Below the pieces are notes generated by a model, which was not told the DNA's origin, did not search any database, and saw only the letters and a program-made list of their open reading frames with translations. This document shows positions 11,961 to 21,845 of a stretch of 64,000 nucleotides of DNA, piece by piece. This DNA comes from Datura wrightii (taxonomy: Eukaryota; Streptophyta; Magnoliopsida; Solanales; Solanaceae), in NCBI GenBank assembly GCA_035772735.1, contig JASDFA010000006.1:26701501-26765500 (forward strand), in the 5' to 3' direction. The stretch's first letter is position 1. Every line of letters begins with the position of its first letter. The translations under genes were made by a program, and so were the position numbers.

Positions 11961-13592
11961 GCAAACTCATGCAAATCAGCTGATCAAGACATCTGACACG
12001 AAAACTAATCTCTCATCAAGCATGTGCCCTCACAACACAAGAGAATTTTCCCCTTTTTGATCATATGAACTCACAAAATTTCAAGCAGTGGCATATAAAC
12101 ACAATTTCGCTCTCTCCCAAAAGAATTCACATGCATCATGTCATGACCCATAAGCTTGCCTTTAGTGTACTACTTCACTAATATAAAGAAGTATGATGTA
12201 AGATCACGTAGGACTTTAACGGGTTGTAATGGAAGCTACGGAACTAGTAAATATTGGGCTCGCCCATAATAACCACTAGCATCCTTAAGCGCCTTTTGAA
12301 CACATCCCATCAAACTCATGGACATTGTTTCTTTCTTCATCCTCCCATTCTTGAAGTTTTTCTTTAGTTTGGCCCATCTTATTAAGCGCACTTAACACCA
12401 CAGCAAAGATTATTCATACACCTTCATTAGAGTTTATTTATAACGATTGCACTTTCAACCTTTTCTTTTCTTCCATTACTCTGCTTTTCTTTTCTTTTTA
12501 CCATTCTCGCTCTTTGACACTTTGGGGAAATGATTTTCTCTTCTTAAGTGCTTAAGAGTTTTGGATCGACTTTACGGCTAATGAAAACAAGGGATTAAGC
12601 TCGGTTTACACTTTTGGACAAAAGAAAAAAATAATAGGCTAAAGGCTCAATGGGCTGACTAGGGTACACAATCAAGGTGGGTATGATAATGAAAAATAGA
12701 AACTTTCGGTTAAAAACAAAGAAATGCCTACATACTTTCCTACAATACACCTCCTTCATTACGTTTTGTACACACACCAGGCAAGTTCTAGACACTTCAC
12801 AATAGCATGGAATAACAAAACCTCACTTCACACTTATTGCACATGCTCAATTCAAGATGTATTCACAGACTCTTCAATCAGCTAATTACAGGAATTCAAA
12901 CATTAAGCCTCAATCACACTGAATCGAACTCTATGGCCTAGGTATCTCAACACATTTACAAAGTTGCATGCTTTCATACGAATCACCTTTGCATTTCAAA
13001 TATCACGTACAACACACAACCATAATTCCACAACCATAAAGTAACTACAGGTTTTGGGATGCAACCCACAAAAGAAAAACAACTGAAAATTAATTGAAAA
13101 ATCTACTCCTAACGACTACATTTCCCTTAAGACGGTCGTCATCCATCCATCAGAGGGAACGGTCACTAACTAGGACTTCGGTTCAATGGGACCATTCTCG
13201 GTAAAAGAACCGAAAACAAACGCCGAGAAACCCAAGAATTGAAAAAAAAAATTTAAAAATATCGATCATTTCGATTTTTTTAAAAGAAATATCGATCCTT
13301 TCAATTTTTTTTAAAACAATATCGATCAATTTGATAAACAAACATATGTACAAACTCAGCTAGCAACATTCAGCAACACACAACAGTTTCACATATTTTT
13401 ACAATACAGAACAATAACTTACAATCAAAATCACAGGTCAGAAAATTTTGTTCACAGCACAACAACAGATTAGGACATCAAAACAGCATAACCAGCACCT
13501 AACTACTCCCACCCCACACTTATCTCGAACACTGTCCCCAGTGTTCACAAAAAGTTAAAATAGCAAAAAAATTGGGTGGTGGAACTCCCTAA
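11961..13592 (-). other. 3' noncoding region of B
   Basis: There is no gene. Three blocks also occur downstream of the env-position gene of element E: an ACACTGGGGACAGTG-like block (13525-13545 here, minus strand; 35620-35636 in E), a block around GACGGTCGTCATCCATC (13128-13153 here; 35907-35933 in E), and a long purine-rich tract on the element strand (pyrimidine-rich on plus, 12440-12520). Near-repeats of ATATCGATC-type text lie at 13258-13335. The left end, near 11960, is the fusion with A. Confidence 0.7.
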
Positions 13593-14813
13593 TCAATCAA
13601 AGTACTCCACTTCTTCATCAGGTGCTGCTGCTTCATCTCCCATGTCTGAATCACCCCCATCGTCATCCTCGGACTCCACATCAGAGTCCTCTCGACATGT
13701 CTCCTCATCTGTGGGGACATCATCATATGTGGGCTCTACAAATACTGGCCCCACTCGGCATAAAGCCCTGGTGTTTTCGCCAAAAGGGTAGTCCAGCCTG
13801 AGCTGCCATAGCTCCTCCTCTGTTGCCGGCCTCCCGCCTATCCTCAGCTGGAGCATCTGCATTCCATACATGCGAGCCATGTATTGATCATCACGAGCAT
13901 GTCGCTCGCCTAGTGTAAGCACTGGCCCATGGGTGGTGTCAGGAGCCTTAGTTTTAGTGACATCTAAGGCCCGCTGCTCCATCTGCGGGATATAATCAAG
14001 GGCCTCTTCCTCAACATCTAGGCCCCTCAGGAAGGTGGTGAATAGCCCACCAAATCCGTATCTGTGCCCCTGATGCAACCGGGCTCTCTTCATGGCGGAG
14101 ATAATTACCGCCCCCACGTTGATCTCCAACCCTTTCATCAGGGCGTACACCAGGCATACACGATCCTGGGTTATATCTGTCATATGTACCCCCGGGATTA
14201 GGCAGGAACAGATGATCTTTAGCCATATTCTGGCTTCCCTGTTCATCTGTGAATAGGGCAAAGTCTTATGGTAGCCCCTCTCTTTGTGTCTGCTCCATCT
14301 AGCTGTCTATCGGGTTCCACACAAAGTGCGTCTGATGTCCGCATATGGTAGAGTGATGTTCAGCTGTCGAAGCACGTGGGCATCTGTGTCCTGCGCCCCT
14401 AGGATAGTATTGAGGTGGTGGGGCTCGAAGGTGACTATTTGCCCTCTGATTTTGATGGTGTGACTTCTGAGAGTCTTGTCCCAATTGGCATAGAATTCTC
14501 GAATCAGGTGCAAGTTGCATTCCTTGGGCTCCTCAAAAATGAATTTGAGCCCAGCTGCCTCGATCCGGTGTACAATCCTAGGGAACTCTTGTGCCAATGG
14601 TTCCCGAGCTATGTGTTCCTCGGGGAAGTACTTGCTCCCCTTGTGCTTGGCATACCACTTCTTCCCTTCTTCTGTCACCCACCTGGTTCTGTATTGGCGG
14701 CGTTGGCCGCGTGGAACCGCTGGTGCTGCTGGGACTGCTGTGCCTAATCTGATTCGCTTGCTTCCGACGCCCGATGTTGATGCGCCTTTCCCTTTTTCTT
14801 GCCTGCTTGCCAT
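13593..14813 (-). pseudogene. Env-position ORF of Athila element B, one stop codon
   Basis: A single reading frame of 407 codons runs from ATG at 14813 to a stop at 13593, broken only by an in-frame TAG at 14307-14309. The first part has a basic, serine-rich N-terminus, then RWVTEEGKKWYAKHKGSKYF, HLIREFYANW and IKIRGQIVTFEP. The second part includes PYSQMNREARIWLKIICS, VCLVYALMKG and a strongly acidic tail (SEDDDGGDSDMGDEAAAPDEE). I recognise it as the family often annotated as a 'putative plant transposon protein', found after pol in Athila-type elements. Its function is unknown to me. I see no signal peptide or clear membrane segment, so the env label is positional only. A more decayed homologue lies at 34389-35565. 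A host gene is unlikely, given the shared flanking element sequence. Confidence 0.8.
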
Positions 14814-16103
14814 TTTATCTGTTAATCCAAGTAGACAAGATCAATGTTAAGCCAATGAATATTAACTCCGACTAAGGTCGGGTTAAGCTAGGCTACCCCA
14901 CACTTAGTCCTTAAACAAAATTACAACATTCCGGCAAGATCATGCTTATTTATACAAACAAACAAACAACTATACAACCATGCTTAGTGCATTCGAAGAA
15001 TTCGACGGTATGTATTCTATGTACTACTCAGACTTCGTACAGCTAACCACAATCATTACCCTCGATAACATTTGATCTTATCACACCTAGAAAGGAAAAA
15101 CAAAGAAATGAAAATAATAAGAATTTATCTACACGAACCTATACAACTCACCCAATTCTTGCAAATTTCAATATTCCCCTAACCCGAGAATTCGTCGGTC
15201 TTTTAACATCATAACAATTAGCACATCGACTAATCTCACTCAACATGTACAACCCGTCATGAATTTCACAAGTTTACTACATTTTTCCACTTCAACTTCA
15301 AAAACAAGCCCTAAATATGATTGTATCAACAAAATTCGATTAAATTATGCAATTAACGAGTTCAAGCAATCACAATGATACTCCGAACATTCATCAACAC
15401 TAACTCAATTGAATTCACGCTTAATTTCTGCTTAGGGCAAACTTAGCTTACATCACATGCTCAATATCGAAGAAAATCAATAAGAAATGAGATGGAATCG
15501 AAGAACATACCTTGAGATTGAAGAATTGAAGGAAACTCGATGAATTTCTTGGTTTATTCTGTGTCACGTTGAAGGGGGAGGGGTTTTAGGGGGTTTGGTC
15601 GCGGAGTGTGTGAGAAATAAAGAAAATTTTAGGGGGATTCGGGGTTTAAAAGTGGAAAAATCGCGCGGGTCACCCGGCGACCCGGTGTGACCCATCGCAA
15701 TATACACAGCAACGTGTCACGGAGTGCATCACGGAGCACTGCCTCCGTGACACGGAGCTGTAGCGAGGGTACTCTGGAATTTTTTTTTAAATTCCGGATT
15801 TATACCTCAACGTGTCACGGAGGGTAACGCGGAGGCCCTCCTCCGTGACACGGAGCTATCGCCCTAGCTCACTGTTTTGCCATTTTTTCATAATTTTCAT
15901 ACCTCGAATTTTCCTTTGCGATTCCTTGTATATTTTCCTCCGTTCGACCTGAAATTCATTCTACTACAAGAAATTGGTTAGAATTATAGGTTTCACTCAA
16001 AATAAAAATAAAAAAATTTAAAAATAAAAACTAAAACTTTTGTTGTTACTCAAGAAAAAAGAAAAAAAGAAAAATCTATTCACAATTTACAAAGAAAATT
16101 TTT
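14814..16103 (-). other. Spacer of B between the post-pol motif and the env-position ORF
   Basis: This is noncoding. On the element strand it begins after the post-pol motif, passes through a GC-rich palindrome island (15662-15854, listed separately) and then an AT-rich leader of nearly 0.9 kb before the ATG at 14813. Element E has the same order: motif, island, AT-rich leader, ORF. Confidence 0.65.
15662..15854 (-). promoter_or_regulatory. Internal palindrome island upstream of B's env-position ORF
   Basis: Two hairpins have perfect 12-bp arms CGTGTCACGGAG / CTCCGTGACACG: 15713-15724 with 15743-15754, and 15811-15822 with 15841-15852. A third inverted pair, GGGTCAC / GTGACCC, spans about 15667-15692. 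The word is the same as in B's own LTR island (19481-19522), yet this copy lies inside the element, about 0.9 kb upstream of the ORF start. I infer a possible internal promoter; no strong TATA box is obvious next to it. Confidence 0.5.
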
Positions 16104-16135
16104 TCACGGGTTGCCTCCCGTGCAACGCCTGGTTT
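16104..16135 (-). other. Post-pol conserved motif of B
   Basis: On the minus strand it reads GTAAACCAGGCGTTGCACGG followed by GAGGCAACCCGTG. It matches the blocks in E (33806-33837) and C (5573-5604), all directly after pol or where pol used to be. Its role is unknown; a structural or processing signal for the downstream ORF is possible. Confidence 0.6.
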
Positions 16136-16194
16136 ACCGTCATGGCTCGACGTCATTTAGCTCAGTTGTCCTCTAAGGTGATGGACGTTTTTTC

Positions 16195-18403
16195 TCAAAA
16201 ACCGTCCTCCCCCCAGTAGTGCTTACACCATTCCGGTGGTTTTCCCAATAACTCTCGTGAATCCTTAATCTGCTCATCATCGAGTTGATCAATCACATTG
16301 ATCACTGAGAGTTCTTCATACACAGTCGGGAGCTTGAGTGCCTTGTACACATCGAACACTTCCACCTTGTCGTGTCCTCCACAATGCCATCAGGTCTAGC
16401 TAAGGACCGATCTGCCAATTGCAAGATCACTGTTGTGGGTCTAGGACTCCCTAGACCCAGCTTTTTGAATACCGATGATGGCATCAAATTAATGCTTGCA
16501 CCCAAATCACACAATCCACGAGCTCGGATACTCTGCCCAATAGTAATCAGTATAGTAAATCTCCCAGGGTCTTTGAGCTTTGTGGGCAGTCGGTTTTGTA
16601 TCCGGGAAGTGCACTCCTCCGTGAGAGCCATCGTAGCATACTCTGTCAACCGACTTTTGTTTGCCACAATGTCCTTTATATACTTGGCATATTTTGGCAC
16701 TCCCTGCAAAACATCAACAAGAGGTAAGTTAATCTGTACCTGTCTCAGCACCTCCATGAATTTCTTGAAACACGCCTCCTCCTTGTGTTTCTTTAATCGT
16801 TGAGGGAACGGGGGTGGTGGTCTTTCTAATTCCGGTTCCTTAGTCTTCCCCCTCTCATCACTTTGCTCCCTCTCGACTTTTGCTACTCCCGATTGTTGAG
16901 GTGGTCTTTCTGGTTCCACCTCTTTCAGCTGCAAACCACTCCTTGTGGTCACCGCATTTACCTGCTTGGGGTTGGGATTTGTGTCGCTCGGAAGTCCTCC
17001 TCTAGGTCTAGTGTTTTGGGCTCCAGCAAATTGCCCAAATTGATATTCAAGTGCCTTGGTAGCTAACTGGTTGTTTTTCACCTCGGCTGCCAATTTCACA
17101 TAGTCAGCCTGCAATTGAGCTTGATTAGCTATCATAGTCTTGAACATCTCCTCAATGTTGGGTGATGGTGGTGGAGGAGGTGCATTGTTGTTTCTGAATT
17201 GTGCTTGATAATTCTGCGGCCCTCCTTGGTTCCTTTGCCCACCCTGACTCGAACTCTGCCCCTGATGGTTGTTGCTACCCCAGGAGAAATTCGGGTGATT
17301 CCTCCAATTGGAATTGTAGTTGTTGCCATACTGTTGGTGGTTGTTCCTTTGTATATTTCCCACAAAGTTCACCGAGTCAGGATTTGCTCCACAACACTCT
17401 GCTGAGTGCTCACTACTTCCTCACACTTCACACCAAATCTGCTGCACCGCATTCACTGGGGCTTAAGGCTGGTTCATTGTCATGTTACTGAAGTGGGTGT
17501 TGAGTTGATTCTGCAACGCAGCTATTTGTGCAGCAATAGCTGTAAACCCATCCACTTCTAGAACTCCTGCTGCTTTCCTTGTCCCGCCTCTAGACGAATC
17601 AACATTCCATTCCAGATTGCCCTGCGAAATACGGTTCAACAAGGTATACAACTCCTCATAAGTTTTCTCCAGCGCTTGTCCCCCAGCTGCTGAGTCTAGC
17701 AATATTTTTGTATGGGTTTCCAAACCCTCTATAAAAGTGTGCACCAACACATCATTGGATTGATGATGATGAGGACAATCCCGCAACATGGACTTGAATC
17801 TCTCCCAAGCCTGATATAGATTCTCTCCCTCTCTCTGTTTGAAACTTAGAATTTGACTTCTAAGTCTTGCTGTTTTACCAGAGGGAAAAAATCGTATCAA
17901 GAACTTCCTTGCAAGATCATCCCACGTAGAAATAGAATTAGGTGGCTCAGCTTTCAACCACCTCTTGGATTCTCCCAATAGTGAAAATGGGAACAATGTA
18001 AGCCGGACGTAATCTGATGACACTCCAATGGGGATATAAGTGTCACTTATCTCCAAAAAATTTTGGAGATGCTGATGTGGATCTTCATGAGGGAGACCTG
18101 TAAAATGCCCGCTAGTGTGTAGCAATTGCACCATGTTCTGCTTAAGTTCGAACCTCCCTCCGGGCTCAGGCTTGCGGATGCTAGATGTGACATTATTAGC
18201 ATGTGGGATTGCCACCTCGCGAACCGGCCGAGCTGCTACTTCTTCGGGCACTAACATTGCCCGTACTACCGGTGGATTCTGTTGTTGCTCCATGATTGTC
18301 TGTCTAAGCAACTGTAGCTTTCTTTCTAGAGCTTCTCTCCGCTGATGATGAAATAATCTTTCTGGCTCCAAATACGAGTCCACCAGCTCCTTGTCTCTTG
18401 CTA
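16195..18403 (-). pseudogene. Athila gag-protease relic of B, RT/integrase deleted
   Basis: One frame, open from about 18403 with no obvious ATG, encodes Athila gag: LEPERLFHHQRREALERK, then the capsid-like region (HLQNFLEISDTYIPIGVSSD; WLKAEPPNSISTWDDLA; FIRFFPSGKT-like text). It is interrupted by TAA at 17463-17465 and by TGA near 17424 inside a CCHC-like knuckle, then continues as an asparagine/glutamine-rich segment, TRSGLQLKEVEPERPP, and the protease motif GLCDLGASINLMPSSVF near 16480. After GIVED (about 16380) the frame changes and a linker follows (VFDVYKALKLPTVYEELSV), ending at a stop at 16195-16197. The RT, RNase H and integrase that should follow are absent, so this element could not replicate by itself. 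Confidence 0.85.
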
Positions 18404-18514
18404 GTGTTCAACAGAGATTAAATCTACAAAATATAGGCTAAGACCAAGTTGTCAACACTAAGAAAATAAAAATATAGTGAATTAACACTTAAGACAAATT
18501 CACCAATTGCCAAG

Positions 18515-18532
18515 TCCCCGGCAACGGCGCCA
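18515..18532 (-). other. Primer-binding site of B (TGGCGCC type)
   Basis: On the minus strand the sequence TGGCGCCGTTGCCGGGGA lies six bases inside the 5' LTR. It is the primer site typical of Athila and related elements, which I recall as matching the 3' end of tRNA-Asp. It is intact, unlike the copy in E. Confidence 0.85.
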
Positions 18533-18538
18533 AAAACT

Positions 18539-19873
18539 TGTTCGGTCGTTTGTTGGGTATAAAACTACACGCAAGTGCACGTGGTCGAACAAGTAGTAAA
18601 GTGGCTTAAGTAAGCCAAGTATCGATCCCACAGGGACTGGGATGAAGTGCAATCTGCTCAAGTGTACCATATTTCAATTCTACAATTGCAGACAACAGTG
18701 TAACCAAGAGTTTGATATTTTTTATTTCTAATAATTATGCTAAGTCGAAAATAATTATCTACTGTGAGTCTGAACTATGAATGTGAGCATGCTGAGGTTA
18801 AACGAACATGTAATGAAATTAATTGTCGATATAATTTGGTTAGCCTTTTCCTCCGGTTGCTAGTAAAGAATTATTGCCAAGGGATTAAAACTCTCGTATT
18901 TAACCCCACTTAAGAATCATGAACCATCCACCTACATTTCTGTGATTAAATGCAATTCATGTTCTAGCCATACAAAACCGATTCCTAAATTGACTAATAT
19001 GACTTTCAGGTATATTTCTATCCTGAAGGTAAATCAATTCTCAATTTTCCCAAACTAAGAAAGGATCATATCCTATTAATTCACAACTTTCCAATTTCTT
19101 GCTCTCTCGAGTGAAACCGGACTTTTTAGATGTACTTTAACGCAAGCCACACATTAATGCAGTAAGAACAAGAATCAATAGAACAACCATGGAAGAAAAG
19201 ATGAAAAACCAAAGAATCAATAATCACATTTCATTACAATTGTTCTTAACCTCAGCAAGAAGATGAATTAGCCACTCATTTGTGGATTAAATAACGTTAA
19301 ATGAGTGTTAAACATACAAGCAATTGAATACAAGAAGAAGGAAAGAGAGAAAAACCCTGAGAATTTCATCCCCTCAACTGCCTGTAACCCACGTATTTGC
19401 TCCACCAAGTCAGAATATTGAAAAATGAACCTAAGTGTTCTATTTATACTAGTGGGAATTTTTCCCGGAATAACAAGCAACGTGTCACGGAGTGCATCGC
19501 GGAGCACTGCCTCCGTGACACGCCACCGACGTGGACCCTCACTGGAAATTGAGGGTCTAGGGGATAAGGCCCAACGTGGCACGACATGCAACGCGGAGCC
19601 AGGCCACCGTGCCACGGACCCATCGCGAACCCTCACTGGAAATAGGCTGAAAATTCCCTCTCCAGGCAGAAGGCCTCTGCGATGGCAGCGTGACACGGCT
19701 CCATCGTGGAGCCCCTTTATTTTGTTCTTTCCAATGCCTTGTCCCTTGCTCACATCCGAGTCCAACCCCGATATCTTCCAACATGCATTTTAGCTTCCCG
19801 AAATTACATTTTTCCTGCAAAACAATGCTAATCATGTTGGTTAGTATAAATTCACATTTTATTACCAATTACA
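18539..19873 (-). repeat. 5' LTR of element B
   Basis: This 1335-bp LTR begins TGTTCGGTCG next to the primer site and ends AATTACA in plus orientation. It matches the partial LTR at 1-1043. TGATA at 19874-19878 is the adjoining target sequence from element A. Confidence 0.9.
19438..19720 (-). promoter_or_regulatory. LTR promoter of B: TATA box and palindrome island
   Basis: On the minus strand TATAAATA lies at 19441-19448. The hairpin arms CGTGTCACGGAG at 19481-19492 and CTCCGTGACACG at 19511-19522 pair perfectly. A second, weaker pair starts at ACGTGGC (19574-19580) and ends with CCGTGCCACGG near 19615, and a CGTGACACGG half site lies near 19694. The arrangement matches 605-870. Confidence 0.6.
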
Positions 19874-20660
19874 TGATACTGAAGAAAGTAACTTGCCGAA
19901 GGGATTTTCCTTAACATACCTAGATTGAGGATTGCCGCTTAACTGGCGAGTATCAAATTCGTATTGAATAGCTTTCTTCTGTTGATCTCGTATTACTGGG
20001 AAAATAAAACTAGTTTCTTTAGTAAATTTGGCAAAAATCATAACTTTCAATATAAATACCAACTATACTTCAGCTTTCCAGAACACAATCAAAAACATAT
20101 AATTTCTCGAAAATTCAGTAGGGAGAAGTACTCATTTGAAGCCTGTGATCGTATAGAAATTAGTTTGGCGCAATTCTTTAAACATTTTCTCGGCAAGGCT
20201 ACGATTTGACGGATGAATTTCGCGAAACTAACACCGTAGTAATGCTCCCTGCAACCTTAAACTTCAACACCAAAAGTTAATTTGAATTCGGGCAGCATTT
20301 CACAGCGTAAACGGACGAAATTTATTTGTTCCCTCATGTTTTCCCTCTCTGGCCGTATGAACTTAGGAAAATAATATAAAATCAAAGAAAGGAACTTATA
20401 TATACTTGAGGCGGTGGACAGGGGTCCATGGCATGGACCCCATCGCAGCAGTTATGAGTGTGCCACAGAGCCCAATGTGAAGGGAGGGGGTCCGTGACAC
20501 GCCACCCCTGTTGCGGCTTGCTCCAGCCTTCTCCCGCGCGATCTCAATTTCGAGATTGTTCGAACTTTCCCCCGGCCATATCTCATACATGTTGCACTCT
20601 AAAATTCTTAACCAACATATGAATAAGCCAACTAATCATTAGAAACTTACAGGTGTAACA
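19874..20660 (-). repeat. Right LTR fragment of element A
   Basis: It aligns with 7313-8103 of A's left LTR, sharing for example AACTTGCCGAAGGGATTTTC at both sites, and ends GGTGTAACA at 20660, followed by the ACTAT duplication. Its missing first part, equivalent to 6017-7312, should lie to the left of B but was deleted. It carries the TATA box and a degenerate palindrome island at about 20395-20510. Confidence 0.88.
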
Positions 20661-20665
20661 ACTAT
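20661..20665. other. Target-site duplication of element A, right copy
   Basis: ACTAT follows the GTGTAACA end of A's right LTR and matches 6012-6016. Confidence 0.9.
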
Positions 20666-21845
20666 AGTGTAGTTGTATATGAACTAGATAGGTAGTGTGA
20701 CATAACCCTGTACCAAGTGTGAGTGAGGCTCTTATTTAGTTCAACATTGTGTAGGTAATCTAGAACTTGTTTGGTTACTCTTTACTTAGGTAGGAGGATA
20801 GTTAGTTAGTAAAGGATCATAGGCTATTTTTGAATTTAGCCCACTTTTAAGCCTAAAGTGCCCAACCTAATGAAATAAGTATCCTTTAATCCAATGTTTG
20901 AGCCTAAATTAACATTTTCTTTGATTAGCCCATTCACCTTCCCACTTGTTTATAATGAACCTGTTTTGTCCCTAGTATGTCCTTTGACATTGTGAACCTC
21001 AACTCAGACAAAATGCCTATGTTGAGAGTGCCTATTGTAGGGGTGCATAGACTGTGTGTGGGGAAATAATGGAGAAAGCTAGTCGGTGAAAAGGTTGGGT
21101 GTGGTGTGAAAAAGGTATAAGGGAGAAAAGAAAAAAAAAGAAAAATAAAAATTTGAAAGTCAAAGAAAGTCATAGAAAAAGAAAAAAAGTGAAAAATAAA
21201 CCACACCCACAAGTTGAAAGCTAAATAAAATGGAAAAAGGGAGAAAAAAAGAGGAAAATGTAGAAGTGGAGCTAGAATCTGTGTATTGCCAAGGAGGATA
21301 AGTCACTTTATCCATATGTACCATACTCATCCCCAAGTGTACATTACAAGCCGAATAAAAGTTCTATATTGATCCTAACCTAAATTTTCAAAGAACCAAA
21401 GTAGAGAAAATAAGGGCTAGCCTATGGTATCACATGTATAGTGTTTGAACTTATTTGGTGAGAATGAGATCTTTGTTGCTAGTACCAATTTCTTATATGC
21501 ATATCATTGTGAGTATTTAGGACTTCATTTTATGTGAGGGTACATGGGTTGTATTACACACTGCCAGTTGTCTGTGTAAATAGCAGTAGTGATTGCTCAT
21601 TTGTCTGTTGATAATTTGATTCCATTTTTAGATCACTTCGTGTCATGAGTTTTAGTTGCATGTGTACATAGCAGTTTTGGTTTTGAGTGTTTGAAAGAAA
21701 AGGGGTCGATAATTGATAGTGATCATATGTACAAATTTTGACATTGTTGGTTGTGACTCTTCTATTTTACTTTCTAGTTAAGCTTGGGGTGTGTAGTAGT
21801 ATTTTGTTTGCCAGAGGATATGCAAAAGTTCTAAGTTGAGGGTGT
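20666..21845 (+). other. 3' noncoding region of element C
   Basis: This continues the post-pol sequence that element A interrupted. I see no ORF of the env-position type. A purine-rich tract at 21060-21270 parallels those in the 3' regions of B and E. The stretch ends AGTTGAGGGTGT at 21834-21845, a polypurine-like primer directly before the LTR. Confidence 0.65.

Larger units (their letters stand above)
11960..19873 (-). mobile_element. Element B: Athila-type retrotransposon lacking its 3' LTR
   Basis: From right to left, which is the direction of its transcription, it has the 5' LTR (18539-19873), primer site, gag-protease, a small remnant between protease and RT, the post-pol motif, an internal palindrome island, the env-position ORF and 3' noncoding sequence, ending abruptly near 11960 inside the former gag of A. 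RT, RNase H and integrase have been deleted. It inserted into A's right LTR: TGATA follows it at 19874-19878, and the uninterrupted left LTR of A has TGATA at the matching site, 7313-7317. The left copy of the duplication was lost in the deletion at 11960. Confidence 0.85.
6017..20660 (-). mobile_element. Element A: Tekay-type chromovirus, split by B
   Basis: The left LTR (6017-8103) and a right LTR fragment (19874-20660) end in the same termini and are flanked by ACTAT on both sides. The polypurine tract next to 8103 and the gag-pol order place A on the minus strand. Its interior runs to about 11960, where gag breaks off and sequence of Athila element B begins. The missing pieces are the gag N-terminus, leader, primer site and the part of the right LTR equivalent to 6017-7312, all lost in a deletion that also removed B's 3' LTR. 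Confidence 0.88.

Noticed and set aside
13593..14813. A host nuclear gene on the minus strand
   Set aside because: A homologue in another element (34389-35565) shares the same flanking blocks before and after it, so it belongs to Athila elements, not to the host.
15713..15854. Small-RNA (miRNA-like) precursor from the perfect hairpins
   Set aside because: The stems are only 12-14 bp with loops of about 18 bases, too short for a plant miRNA precursor, and they occur in pairs at promoters.
16302..17372. Retroviral envelope or pararetrovirus insertion
   Set aside because: The frame is Athila gag-protease, with a CDLGASINLMP protease motif. No movement protein, coat or envelope features of a virus are visible anywhere in the window.
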